Shown one piece after another: positions 1 through 9,042 of a DNA stretch of 64,000 nucleotides. Within the stretch, counting starts at the first letter, position 1; each line of letters starts with the position of its first letter. The notes under the pieces were generated by a model that had not been told where the DNA came from, searched no databases, and was given only the letters and a program-made list of their open reading frames with translations. Both the position numbers and the translations under genes were made by a program. Where the stretch lies: positions 1 to 64,000 of the forward strand of contig NZ_FRCY01000008.1 in assembly GCF_900143075.1 (NCBI RefSeq), in the 5' to 3' direction. This DNA comes from Cyclobacterium lianum (lineage in GTDB: Bacteria > Bacteroidota > Bacteroidia > Cytophagales > Cyclobacteriaceae).

Positions 1-93
1 GCGGATTCTTTGAACAGTTGGAGCACCGAAAGTACTACAGTTTGGAAGTCGAGTGGGGAAGACCTGGAAAAATGGGCAGGATCAGAACAGTAA
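1..93 (+). CDS. C-terminal end of an unidentified protein (cut by window start)
   Basis: Reading frame 1 is open from the first base to a TAA at 91-93 and gives about 30 residues, rich in Ser, Trp and Glu and ending WAGSEQ. The window edge removes the rest. Composition is protein-like but no family can be named, and chance is not excluded for so short a piece. The following ~200 bp are A+T-rich and hold no convincing gene. Confidence 0.3.
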   Translation, partial: ADSLNSWSTESTTVWKSSGEDLEKWAGSEQ

Positions 94-302
94 CTGTCCT
101 GATTTTCAGTATATTGTATTTTATCAAAGATTTTTTTTCGGACATTCGCAAGATATATCCGTCGTGTTTTGGTTGGTATTTTGTACCTTCATAGCTATAT
201 GTTTAAGACAACATAATTTACCTAAAGTAGGCCGGTTTTCATAAGGAAAATCGGCTTATTTTGTCTCAAGAGGCCATTTTTTTCTTAACTTAATAGCATT
301 GA

Positions 303-659
303 GATCTTAGCACGACAACCATTAGCTCCTATGATCAGATTGAAACAGCATATCAAGAGCTTTTGGAGCAGGTAAGGTTTGGCCCCCCGGTGTGGGATAA
401 GACAACAAAACGGTACCTGCGTTTATCAGCAAAAAGGATTTTCTCAGACATTCGGGAAGAAGGAGCATTTCTACCGGAGATAAAAGAAGTTGTGGTATAC
501 CTTTCCGTTTTTGATGAAGCGTTCAATTTAATTGCCGAAACAGCTATTCCTGAATTGAGTACTGACTATGTAAAGTACTTTTCCAAAAACGGGAAGCTAT
601 GGGTGTTTCAGAATGTGGATGATGAGATGGGGTTTATCAGGCTGGACATGAGTGAATGA
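303..659 (+). pseudogene. DUF4221-like protein, 5'-truncated remnant
   Basis: An open frame runs from just after a TGA at 300-302 to TGA at 657-659. The only candidate start is a weak TTG at 363. The protein resembles the C-terminal part of DUF4221-type beta-propeller proteins common in Cyclobacteriaceae: a stretch like GPPVWDKTTKRYLRLSAKR, then beta strands, and an ending similar to 'KLWVFQNVDDEMGFIRL'. Such proteins are normally about 350-400 residues, so the N-terminal two thirds are missing, and no matching frame was found upstream in 94-300. The family call is from recall of typical motifs and is moderate. It could also be a small independent ORF. Confidence 0.45.
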
Positions 660-936
660 AATTAAGACATTATCCTGGTCCCATTCCAGGAGCGAAACGG
701 AGCATTTATGGTGAAATTGGGATTTTTAGTCTTTTGGGATTAATGGTTTGGCAAAAGCCGGGGACATCGATAAATTCAACATTACCTCCAGCTAAAGCAG
801 GAGGCGATTGAACCAAACGAACCCTGGTTCCAAATTATGGCTTAAATCGATGGACGATCGCTCATCAATAGGAAATAGCCCATTCCAAATAAATGAGATT
901 CAAAAATAACAGGCTTAAGCCCGAAATGAGGACTTC

Positions 937-1815
937 CTATGCCACCTCCTGCATGTTGACCATTTTTCGAAAATGGGTGGGTGTCATTTTTTTATACTTC
1001 TTGAATTGCCGGTTAAAGTTTGCCAGGTTGTTAAAGCCACATTCGAAAGCAACCTCTACAATATTTCTGTCCGTCTCCGAAAGCATTTTACAGGCATGAC
1101 CCAGCCTTACCGTATGCAGGTATTCTACAAAGGTAATGCGGTACTGTTCTTTGAAAAAATTACAGAAGGTGGTTACGGCCATATTTGCCATGGAGGCTAC
1201 TTCCGGCAATGAAATATCCTTATCGAAATTATTGTGAATGTATGCCTTTATTTTATCCAGCCGATCAGAACCCTGGGGGTCAATCTGGTCCAGGTATCCG
1301 GGGCTCGCCAGGAACTCGTATTCTCGGGTTTGAGAGAGGATGTCAAAAATCGAAAGCAAACTGGACAAACGCTGTATGCCGTTCATGTGGATCATGCCTT
1401 CCATCAGTGCATTGATTTGTTCCTTGGTTTTGCCCTTTAAGGCCATGCCCCTTTTGGAAAGTTTCAGAAAATTTCTGAGGGTTTCCATTTCTGGTATTTT
1501 AAGAAAATCCTCTCCAAGAAAATCTTCCTGAAAGTGAATTACAATGGCTTCTGCATCATAGGCAGCCTGTCCATTCACAAAACTCGATTCATTGACCCAT
1601 ACGTGTGGCAGGTAAGGCCCCATACACACCAGGTCGCCTTCCTGAAAGTAGCCTATATGGTCCCCCACCATTCTTCTGCCCTGGCTTTTGAGCACCAGCA
1701 CCAGCTCATACTCCGGATGATAATGCCAGGGACAGGGAAAATACTGTCCCTTTTCCTTGAATACGATAAAAGATTTATCAAAATCCTGTGGTAGCCTTAC
1801 TTCGATCGATTTCAT
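937..1815 (-). CDS. AraC family transcriptional regulator with cupin sensor domain
   Basis: A 292-residue AraC/XylS-type regulator. Residues ~20-130 form a cupin-like ligand-sensing domain, visible as HYHPEYELVLVLK at 31-43 followed by a GYFQEGDLVCMGPYLPHVW stretch. Residues ~190-285 form the double helix-turn-helix domain, including 'DISLPEVASMANMAVTTF' and the second-helix signature 'VAFECGFNNLANFNRQFKK'. Full family length, ATG start. It is transcribed divergently from the 2176-8875 catabolic operon across a 360-bp intergenic region, so it is a good candidate for that operon's sugar- or metabolite-responsive activator. The target and ligand are inferred from position only. Confidence 0.93.
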   Translation of the reverse strand: MKSIEVRLPQDFDKSFIVFKEKGQYFPCPWHYHPEYELVLVLKSQGRRMVGDHIGYFQEGDLVCMGPYLPHVWVNESSFVNGQAAYDAEAIVIHFQEDFLGEDFLKIPEMETLRNFLKLSKRGMALKGKTKEQINALMEGMIHMNGIQRLSSLLSIFDILSQTREYEFLASPGYLDQIDPQGSDRLDKIKAYIHNNFDKDISLPEVASMANMAVTTFCNFFKEQYRITFVEYLHTVRLGHACKMLSETDRNIVEVAFECGFNNLANFNRQFKKYKKMTPTHFRKMVNMQEVA

Positions 1816-2175
1816 AGGGTCTTTCTTTTAGCTTATTAATTTAACTTAAAGTCTGTTTAGAAAAAAGGTTTCGCACTGACATCTGAAAAATAATACCATA
1901 AATATAAAGAATAGTAACAGGTGTCCATTCATTAAAGTATTTTATTATTTTTTTGATTACCAGATAGTTAAATCGAAATGACTGTGTTCAGGAGGTAATT
2001 TTTACTGCACAGAGCAATACCTTTTGCTGCTTTATGAAAGATAGTACCATCATTCCAGATAATATGAATAGTAAGTCTTGAGTGATCCGGATAATTTTGA
2101 AAATACCTTTTTCGGTCAGCAGGAAAAACGAATAGTTGACCCCCGATAATTATCTTAGTTCATGAAAAGCAGTCG
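1816..2175. other. Divergent intergenic region between AraC regulator and catabolic operon
   Basis: 360 bp, A+T-rich, with no coding potential in any frame. It must carry promoters for both the AraC-type gene (minus) and the dehydrogenase operon (plus). A TTGAC at about 2136 followed by a TAAT/TATCTTAG stretch near 2148-2158 loosely resembles a Bacteroidota promoter, but the match is too weak to call. No clear AraC half-site pair was seen. Confidence 0.4.
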
Positions 2176-3144
2176 ATGAGACCGAAAATTGACGTATCAG
2201 AAATAGAAACCGGTGTAGTAGGTTTGGGGATGATGGGAACCAGTATAGCTGTGGCTTTGTGCATTGCCGGCCACCCTGTAAAGGCCGTTGCCCCTATAGC
2301 GCATGAATTGGAGAATGCGAGAAAAAGTATTGCCCGACAACTACAGCATGCCGATGCAAGTGGGCTCCTGCAGCAGCCAATATCTTTTTATATGAATAGG
2401 ATCAGGCTGTCGGAAGATTACTTTGTATTTCAAAATTGCCGCCTGGTACTGGAATGTGTCATCGAGGACAAAGCTGCGAAAGCCCGCGTCTACCGGAAAA
2501 TAGCGGCTGCAACCGGCACAGATACGGTAATTTCAAGTAATACATCGGCCATTCCGGTAAGTGACTTGCAGGAGATGGTGCCTGAACCCGGCAGGTTTTT
2601 GGGGATTCATTGGGCAGAGCCGGCATACATGACGCGGTTTATGGAAATCACCAAAGGAATAAGGACCGAAGACCGGTATGCAGATTGGGTCTATCAACTG
2701 GCTCACCAGTGGGGTAAAGAACCTACTTTTCTGCAGAAGGATATCCGGGGATTCGTAACCAACCGCCTGATGTATGCAGTGTACCGGGAAATATTTCACC
2801 TGGTCGCCAAAGGTGAAACAACGATTGCCGATGCAGACAAGGCCTTCCGTTATGATGCCGGCTCCTGGATGACCTATATGGGGATATTTGAAAGGATGGA
2901 ACAGCAGGGACTTTCGGATTTCAGCAAAATATTTCAGCGGATTTTTCCGAAATTGGACAACAGTACGGAAGTGCCGCAGCTCATGCAGGAAATGGTGAAG
3001 ACCAAAGTAAAAGGAGTGCAGCAGGCGAGAGGGCTGTATACCTATACCCGGGAAGAGGCAGCAGCATGGGAAAAATCCTTTGCGGAATTCAACAAGGAAA
3101 TTTATCAATTGGCAGATCAATACCAAAAAATCAAAAACGAATAA
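2176..3144 (+). CDS. 3-hydroxyacyl-CoA dehydrogenase-type NAD-dependent dehydrogenase
   Basis: A 322-residue two-domain dehydrogenase of the 3-hydroxyacyl-CoA dehydrogenase superfamily, which also contains carnitine dehydrogenase and L-gulonate dehydrogenase. The Rossmann motif GxGxxG is at 16-21 (GLGMMG), the VLECVIED strand at ~91-98, SSNTSAI at ~120-126, and the catalytic pair His145 (GIHWAEP) and Glu157 (MEI) is present. The C-terminal helical domain begins near 185. Being solitary and without a crotonase domain, it probably oxidises a 3-hydroxy acid or hydroxylated amine rather than a beta-oxidation intermediate (inference). First gene of a tight operon; the next gene starts 9 bp downstream. 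A related gene without these catalytic residues lies at 4619. Confidence 0.88.
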   Translation: MRPKIDVSEIETGVVGLGMMGTSIAVALCIAGHPVKAVAPIAHELENARKSIARQLQHADASGLLQQPISFYMNRIRLSEDYFVFQNCRLVLECVIEDKAAKARVYRKIAAATGTDTVISSNTSAIPVSDLQEMVPEPGRFLGIHWAEPAYMTRFMEITKGIRTEDRYADWVYQLAHQWGKEPTFLQKDIRGFVTNRLMYAVYREIFHLVAKGETTIADADKAFRYDAGSWMTYMGIFERMEQQGLSDFSKIFQRIFPKLDNSTEVPQLMQEMVKTKVKGVQQARGLYTYTREEAAAWEKSFAEFNKEIYQLADQYQKIKNE

Positions 3145-3153
3145 ATTTCGTCC

Positions 3154-4464
3154 ATGAAAAAATACGAATACACGGCATCGGCAGCCTGGTTGGAAAGGGC
3201 AAAAAAGGTGTTGGCTGCGGGGATTTCTTCCGAATTCAGAAAATACAATCATCCGCATGCACTTTTCTACACCCATGGTAGTGGAACAAAGGTGTATGAT
3301 GTGGATGGAAATGAATACCTGGATTTTACCCTCAGTCAGGGACCTCTGATTCTGGGGCATTCGCACCCGGAGGTGCTGGATGCTGTAAAAAACGCATCCC
3401 TAAAAGGGCAGTTGTTTGCCGGGCAGCATGCTATGGAGATAGAACTGGCAGAGAAGCTTCAGCAGATCATACCCTCGGCCGAACTGATACGATTTTGTCT
3501 GGATGGATCAGAAGCGGTGCAGACTGCCCTCAGGGTAGCCCGATCCAAAACGGGAAAGTCTAAATTTTTACGTTTTGAAGGGCATTATCACGGTTGGTTG
3601 GATAATGTATGTTATGGAATTTCCACTCCTTCTCCGGAGGCCATGGGTCCGAGGGACAGCCCGGCAATGCATCCCTGGACGCAGGGTCTCCCTGAGGGTG
3701 CAGCCGAAGAAAGCTTCCTATTGCCCTGGAATGATTTGGATCTGGTAGCGAAAAAGCTGGAGGAGCATCACCAGGAAATAGCGGCCATCATTACAGAGCC
3801 GGTCATGTGTAACAATGGCTGCATTCCGCCAAAAGCGGGTTTCCTGAAAGGATTAAGAACGCTTTGTAGCCAATATGGAGTCGCCTTAATTTTCGATGAG
3901 GTCATTACCGGATTCCGGCTGGGACTTGGAGGTGCGCAGGCTCTTTTTGGTGTTACTCCGGATATGGCGGTTTTTGCCAAGGCGATCGGAAGCGGATATC
4001 CCATCAGTGCTATAGTAGGAAAAAGGGACTGGATGGAAGAGATCGCTTCTGCACGGGTGATACATGCCGGTACCATGAACACTGGCAATCCTACGGTAGC
4101 CGCCGCTTTGGCGACTATTAATATTCTCGAAAGGGATGACCCCTATCCCAAAATGAATGCATTGGGTGAAAGACTCAGATCAGGCCTTCGGGATATTGCA
4201 AAAGTATCAGGTCAGCCAATGCTGGTATCAGGCATTGGGCCGGTAGTGCACACGGGTTTTACAGACCTTGAAAGCGCCGTCGATTTTCGGGATGTACTTC
4301 TGTTTGATAAAGCGAAATTAAAAACTTTTGTTTCCCGTCTGCATGACCGCGGGCTGCGCATCATTGGTCGCGGGCTCTGGTACATAAGCGCAGTGCACAC
4401 AGCGGAAGAAATTGACCAGGCCCTTGAGCTGGCAGAAGAGGTTTTAACTGCACAGGACAGATAA
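3154..4464 (+). CDS. Class III PLP aminotransferase (glutamate-1-semialdehyde aminomutase-like)
   Basis: A 436-residue class III pyridoxal-phosphate aminotransferase. Visible motifs are VDGNEYLDF at ~50-58, GHSHPEV at 68-74, FEGHYHGW at 141-148, the PLP-binding DEVITGFR at 248-255, and the Schiff-base lysine Lys276 in FAKAIGSGYPISA. The pattern is closest to glutamate-1-semialdehyde 2,1-aminomutases, but the context is not haem synthesis: it lies between two dehydrogenase-like genes, upstream of an oxygenase and a symporter. A catabolic omega-transaminase or aminomutase role is inferred. All key residues are intact and length is normal. The substrate cannot be read from the sequence. Confidence 0.9.
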   Translation: MKKYEYTASAAWLERAKKVLAAGISSEFRKYNHPHALFYTHGSGTKVYDVDGNEYLDFTLSQGPLILGHSHPEVLDAVKNASLKGQLFAGQHAMEIELAEKLQQIIPSAELIRFCLDGSEAVQTALRVARSKTGKSKFLRFEGHYHGWLDNVCYGISTPSPEAMGPRDSPAMHPWTQGLPEGAAEESFLLPWNDLDLVAKKLEEHHQEIAAIITEPVMCNNGCIPPKAGFLKGLRTLCSQYGVALIFDEVITGFRLGLGGAQALFGVTPDMAVFAKAIGSGYPISAIVGKRDWMEEIASARVIHAGTMNTGNPTVAAALATINILERDDPYPKMNALGERLRSGLRDIAKVSGQPMLVSGIGPVVHTGFTDLESAVDFRDVLLFDKAKLKTFVSRLHDRGLRIIGRGLWYISAVHTAEEIDQALELAEEVLTAQDR

Positions 4465-4618
4465 AATCGATCCGGCCCGAAATCAGAGGGGGTATGGCGA
4501 AAATATTACTCTCCAGGATGATTAGCCAGTATGACCGGTTCTACCGACTGATGATCAGAACAAGGAATCCAGAAAAATCGGAATAAGCTGTGACCTTTGA
4601 AAAGCAAATAGAAAACAT

Positions 4619-5608
4619 ATGAATTACCTCAAATGCAAGGTGGCAGTAATTGGCGAAGGAATGATGGTCCCCACCGTTGTCTGTTGTCTCCTCAGGGCAG
4701 GGCATCAGGTAAAATCCTTTACCCCCCAAAATCCCCTCGCACAGGTTAGGTTTCTGGCGAATATTGCGGGTTTTTCCCGATTGGACGAGGACGGTTTGGA
4801 GGGAAATTTTGAAGATTACTCTGAATTGTCAGATTGCGCAATGGTCCTGGCCATTACACGGGAAAGGGAGGAGGAGAAAGCTGCGCTGCTGAAGAAAATT
4901 GAAAAAAACGCAAAACAGGACACTTTAATAGCGCTGAACACAGAAAGTATTACACTGGACGAGTTGCAAAACCAAATGCAGTTTCCTTGCAGATTGGTGG
5001 GTTTAAACTGGACCTATCCTGCTCACCAAAACCTATTTGCCGAGGTAATAATCAATCCCCTTACCGACAGGGAAAAGGTCAAAGCTTTAATGATTTTGCT
5101 CCGGGAGGCCTGGGACAAGGACCCCTACCTGCTGGAAAGCGGGAATGGTATCCGTAGCCGGTTAATGGCAGCCATGGCCAGGGAAGCCTTTTTCCTGATT
5201 GAAAACGGGTATGTAAAGGTAGCTGACATCGATCGGGCTTGCCGGAATGATCCGGGTTATTACCTTCCATATGCAGGAAATTGCCGCTATATGGATCTGA
5301 TGGGCACATTTGTCTATGGAGTAGTGATGAAAGATCTCAATCCGGAACTTTCCAGAACGAAAAATATTCCCGGTTTTTTTGCGGAAATGGTGAAGCAGGA
5401 TAGTATGAAAAACGCTTCGGAACGGGCCCATCAGGCCCATTCATCTTCAGGGCTTGGTAAACTGGAAATTTCTTTTCTCGAATTTAGCCGTAAAATGAGG
5501 GCATTGATGGAAAAGTATCCTTTTCCAAGAAGCAGAACTTCTGAGGAAGAACTTACGGAGATCGATCAGGGTGGCTTCAGATTAAAAAATAGGGATCGGA
5601 AAAAATAA
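4619..5608 (+). CDS. 3-hydroxyacyl-CoA dehydrogenase-like protein with lost catalytic residues
   Basis: 329 residues, with the same domain layout as the protein at 2176: N-terminal Rossmann region, an LNTESITLDEL loop and a C-terminal helical domain. The conserved positions are degraded. The glycine motif reads GEGMMV (12-17, third glycine lost), the catalytic histidine is Asn130 (GLNWTYP instead of GIHWAEP), and the strand acidic residue after VL is Ala. Only the downstream Glu142 survives. The frame is long and undamaged, so the gene appears selected. It may be a non-catalytic partner of the upstream dehydrogenase or have a changed activity (inference). It lies 154 bp after the aminotransferase and 10 bp before the oxygenase gene. 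Confidence 0.75.
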   Translation: MNYLKCKVAVIGEGMMVPTVVCCLLRAGHQVKSFTPQNPLAQVRFLANIAGFSRLDEDGLEGNFEDYSELSDCAMVLAITREREEEKAALLKKIEKNAKQDTLIALNTESITLDELQNQMQFPCRLVGLNWTYPAHQNLFAEVIINPLTDREKVKALMILLREAWDKDPYLLESGNGIRSRLMAAMAREAFFLIENGYVKVADIDRACRNDPGYYLPYAGNCRYMDLMGTFVYGVVMKDLNPELSRTKNIPGFFAEMVKQDSMKNASERAHQAHSSSGLGKLEISFLEFSRKMRALMEKYPFPRSRTSEEELTEIDQGGFRLKNRDRKK

Positions 5609-5618
5609 AAAAAATAAG

Positions 5619-6356
5619 ATGGATATTTCAGAAATAAAAAAATCCTTTGATGCCGACGGATTTGTCCATTTACCAGGCTTTCTTAAGAGCGGGCAGGTAG
5701 ATGGGATCAATGCCAGGCTGAAGGGTTGGTCGGAAGCAAAGGTAGATACCATGGCTCCCGAGCATGTTAAATTTGAGGAGAATGGTGATTTTTCCAGCTT
5801 GAAAATGCTGCAAGACCTGCAAATTTATGATCCTTTCTTTGCAGACATTCTTTTCGACAGCAGCTTTACACGGTTGGCTGAAGATTTACTGGAAGAGAAG
5901 GTTTTTGGCAAGACCCTGGAATATTTCAACAAACCGGCCCTAATTGGGAAAGCCACCCCGCCTCACCAGGACGGGTATTATTTTATGCTGCAGCCCATGT
6001 CTGCCGTTACCATGTGGCTGGCACTGGAGGAGGTGGACGCAGAAAACGGCTGGGCAAGTTATGTTCGTGGTTCCCATAAAAAGGGTATGCGTAATCATTC
6101 CCGAACCCAAACGCCGGGATTTTCGCAGGGAATTGCAGATTTTGGCTTGCCTGCAGATCTGGAAAATGAAGTGTTTTTTCCAGCCCAACCCGGAGATTTG
6201 CTGGTACACCACGCGCTCACCATTCACCGTGCCAGCCCAAACACCAGCAAGGACCGTAGCCGGAAAGCCATGGGCCTGATCTATTTCGGAGCATCAGCAA
6301 AAGAGGACGTAGTCGCCAAAGCTTCCTACGTGAAATCACTGAACAAAAAAAGCTGA
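5619..6356 (+). CDS. Phytanoyl-CoA dioxygenase (PhyH) family Fe(II)/2-oxoglutarate oxygenase
   Basis: A 245-residue PhyH-family non-haem iron, 2-oxoglutarate-dependent hydroxylase. The iron ligands are visible as the HxD motif His116-Asp118 (PPHQDGYYF) and distal His203 (TIHRASPN). An arginine at 213/215 (SRKAMG) is suitable for 2-oxoglutarate binding. The jelly-roll strands 'TMWLALEEVDAENG' and 'GWASYVRGSHKKG' match the family. Such enzymes hydroxylate diverse small molecules, and the substrate is unknown here. Its stop overlaps the start of the symporter gene by one base (TGATG), so the two are probably translationally coupled. Confidence 0.9.
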   Translation: MDISEIKKSFDADGFVHLPGFLKSGQVDGINARLKGWSEAKVDTMAPEHVKFEENGDFSSLKMLQDLQIYDPFFADILFDSSFTRLAEDLLEEKVFGKTLEYFNKPALIGKATPPHQDGYYFMLQPMSAVTMWLALEEVDAENGWASYVRGSHKKGMRNHSRTQTPGFSQGIADFGLPADLENEVFFPAQPGDLLVHHALTIHRASPNTSKDRSRKAMGLIYFGASAKEDVVAKASYVKSLNKKS

Positions 6357-8875
6357 TGATACCAAAGAAGCCGATTTCCAGCTTTCTGATTTACCTGTGT
6401 GTGTTGCTGTTTTCAGCCTGTGAAAAAAATGATGCTGCTATCGGCGATGATCTGAGACAGAGGGCTATTCAGGAACTGGATACCGTGATGGTAAAGCAGG
6501 AACGTTGGGTAAAGGTCCATGCAGCAGAATACAAAATAGAGCTTGGCTACACGGAAGATGTCGCCGAAACCTTTATGGCGGAACTACTGCAAGCTCAAAA
6601 CCAATCTCAATACAGAATTGGCGTCTGGCGGGTTTTGGCGCAGTGTAATTCACTTGAAGTTGATCAATACCGGGAGAAAATAGCCGCAGCATTCCGGGAC
6701 AAACAGGGAGACGACAGGGTGTATGCTGCAGAATCGATGGCAAAATTGGGACTCAACCTAAAGAGATGGGCGCCGGAAGCAACAGAAGAAGTGCTGAACG
6801 GACCTGTCAATTCCCTTTATGTTTACACGATGTGGAGTAGCCTTCAGGGAGAGGATCCTGCCGATGAGGTTTCAGCCTTACTGGAGTTGGTTAAAAACAA
6901 GAAATTGGACGATCTCCTTGTCATGCAAGCTGCATATGCGCTGCGAAATGAAGGTAATTTGAGTATTACACAGTGGAAAAACCTGGCCAGTCAGGCATTG
7001 GCAAGGGAGGAGAGCTCCGCGGCAAAAGTGTATCTTTTGTCTGCGGCGTTTATCCATGCACCCGAATCAGAAAAAGGCCGAGATACCTTTGCAGCCGTCA
7101 GAGAACAATTGCTTTTGTATAGAGATTCTGCCGAAAAAGGCGCGCAAATGGAGCTGGCCATTGCCTTGGGCAGGGCTGGCAGGCCGGAGGATTTGGCGGT
7201 TTTGAAAAAACTGCTTGAAGGCAGTAATCCGGTTGATCCTTCTGGAGACCCTGAGGCAATCGCCCTGCACCATGCAGCACAGGCAGATATCCGGGCTACT
7301 GCCGCATACAGCATCTTGACCATGGACCGCAGACGGGAATACAGCCTCGCATTGGGAGACTGGCTGGTTGTAGTCCTGTATCTGGCAGGTATGTTGGGTG
7401 TGGGTTATTACTTTTCCAGAAAAAACAAAAACGAGCGGGACTACTATCTTGGTGGCGGAAAAATGAATCCCATTGCAGTGGGCCTGTCCCTCTTTGCTAC
7501 CCTGCTGAGTTCGCTAAGCTACCTTTCCTATCCGGGCGAAATGGTAAAGTACGGGCCGGTGATTCTGTCCGGTATATTGGTGTTTCCGTTAGTTTATTAT
7601 GTCGTGGGCTGGTTTTTAATTCCCCAATTCATGAAACTTCGGGTGACCAGTGCTTACCAGATCCTGGAGATCAATCTCGGGGTCAGCATCCGTTTGCTGG
7701 CCACTTTCTTTTTTCTCTCCCTGAGATTTCTTTGGATGGGAACCATCATTTTTATCACTGTGCATACGGCCATACTGGCGATATTTGGATTTGACCAGAA
7801 ATATGCCCTGTTGATCAGCATACTGCTCATGGGGATTACAATTTTTTACACCACAATGGGTGGATTAAAGGCAGTGGTTTTTACAGATGTGATCCAGTCC
7901 GGCGTATTGATGGGAGGTGCAATTCTCACGCTGTTGGTAGTAAGTTATCAATTGGGCTCCTTTACAAGCTGGATTCCGGGCGAATGGCTGACGCAGTGGG
8001 GAGAGTTGAAAATAGGGCTGGATGCCAGGGAGCGCCTGACCATTGCCAATGCCCTATTGACTACCTTTGTCTGGTACGTAGCCTCCTCTGGCTCAGACCA
8101 AATGTCCATTCAGCGATTTCTGGCTACCGAAAATGTACAAACTGCCAGGAAGACATTTGGGGTTTCACTGATCACTAACTTTGTGGTACAGTGTCTTCTG
8201 GGTTTGGTCGGCCTCGCTGTGCTGGCCTATTTTCTTGCCTTTCCGCAGTACTTATCGCCCGGGGAAACGGTATCCAGCCATGCCGATCAGTTGTTCCCGA
8301 AATTTATACTTGTTGGATTGCCGGTAGGCATTTCCGGTCTGGTGGCTGCAGGAATACTGGCAGCTGCCATGTCCAGTCTTTCTTCGGGACTGAATAGCAC
8401 CTCCTCGGTCATTTCAGAAGACCTGATCAAGAGATTTACCAAAAATTATAAGGCACCAAAAAACCAAATGCGGGGAGTGCGGAACCTGTCGTTTTTTGTG
8501 GGAATATTCGCATTGGTCCTCAGCGTGCTGATCAGTAAGGTAGAAGGCAATCTGTACGATGTGATTGTCAGGGTGGTGAATTTATTCGTCTCCCCACTAT
8601 TTGTCCTGTTTTTTATGGCCTTATTTGTGCCGTTTGCGACGGCAAGAGCTACATTAGCTGGGGGATTGATCAGTGTAGCTACTGCCATTGCGATATCTTT
8701 TTTTAAGTGGATGGGCATAGAAGTTCTTTTTATCCTGCCGGCCTCTCTTCTCGCAGGTATCCTTTCCGGATCCATTTTAAGCTATCTCGATTACCGGCTC
8801 CTGGGAAATCGGGAAACCATGGAAAAGAGAAGCCGGGAAGCGGCAATTTTTAAGGATCCTGGTGAAGTGGAGTGA
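6356..8875 (+). CDS. Sodium:solute symporter (SSS family) fused to an N-terminal exported helical domain
   Basis: 839 residues. The start is a lipoprotein-like signal (LLFSAC, Cys ~22), followed by ~300 residues of alpha-helical, HEAT/ARM-like sequence in the periplasm. From ~335 the protein becomes a sodium:solute symporter: a first membrane helix (LVVVLYLAGMLGVGYYF), then 'RDYYLGGGKMNPIAVGLSLFATLLSSLSYLSYPGE', about 13 hydrophobic segments, and 'AAGILAAAMSSLSSGLNSTSSV', the usual sodium-site helix. Ordinary family members are ~500-560 residues, so the N-terminal domain is an addition. Because an internal membrane helix follows, the cysteine could be lipidated or the signal simply act as a membrane anchor. 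It probably imports the operon's substrate. Confidence 0.9.
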   Translation: MIPKKPISSFLIYLCVLLFSACEKNDAAIGDDLRQRAIQELDTVMVKQERWVKVHAAEYKIELGYTEDVAETFMAELLQAQNQSQYRIGVWRVLAQCNSLEVDQYREKIAAAFRDKQGDDRVYAAESMAKLGLNLKRWAPEATEEVLNGPVNSLYVYTMWSSLQGEDPADEVSALLELVKNKKLDDLLVMQAAYALRNEGNLSITQWKNLASQALAREESSAAKVYLLSAAFIHAPESEKGRDTFAAVREQLLLYRDSAEKGAQMELAIALGRAGRPEDLAVLKKLLEGSNPVDPSGDPEAIALHHAAQADIRATAAYSILTMDRRREYSLALGDWLVVVLYLAGMLGVGYYFSRKNKNERDYYLGGGKMNPIAVGLSLFATLLSSLSYLSYPGEMVKYGPVILSGILVFPLVYYVVGWFLIPQFMKLRVTSAYQILEINLGVSIRLLATFFFLSLRFLWMGTIIFITVHTAILAIFGFDQKYALLISILLMGITIFYTTMGGLKAVVFTDVIQSGVLMGGAILTLLVVSYQLGSFTSWIPGEWLTQWGELKIGLDARERLTIANALLTTFVWYVASSGSDQMSIQRFLATENVQTARKTFGVSLITNFVVQCLLGLVGLAVLAYFLAFPQYLSPGETVSSHADQLFPKFILVGLPVGISGLVAAGILAAAMSSLSSGLNSTSSVISEDLIKRFTKNYKAPKNQMRGVRNLSFFVGIFALVLSVLISKVEGNLYDVIVRVVNLFVSPLFVLFFMALFVPFATARATLAGGLISVATAIAISFFKWMGIEVLFILPASLLAGILSGSILSYLDYRLLGNRETMEKRSREAAIFKDPGEVE

Positions 8876-9042
8876 AAACCCAGAACGGGTGTACATGTTA
8901 AAAAACGTTAATTTTTGTTACCAGGTCTTGTGAAAATATTTCTTCTCATCTAAAATTGATGCTGCAATTCTTGAAGTTATCTTAAGGTAAATAAAGTAGG
9001 ATTTAACATTATTCATTTAATCAATAAATTTCACTTATTTAT

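Noticed and set aside
53-244. 63-codon plus-strand ORF near the window start
   Set aside because: Low-complexity, Phe-rich and overlapping the frame-1 gene tail; no family resemblance or start signal.
2533-3366. 277-codon ORF on the minus strand
   Set aside because: Lies opposite the dehydrogenase and aminotransferase genes, with His/Cys/Phe-rich composition typical of an antisense shadow.
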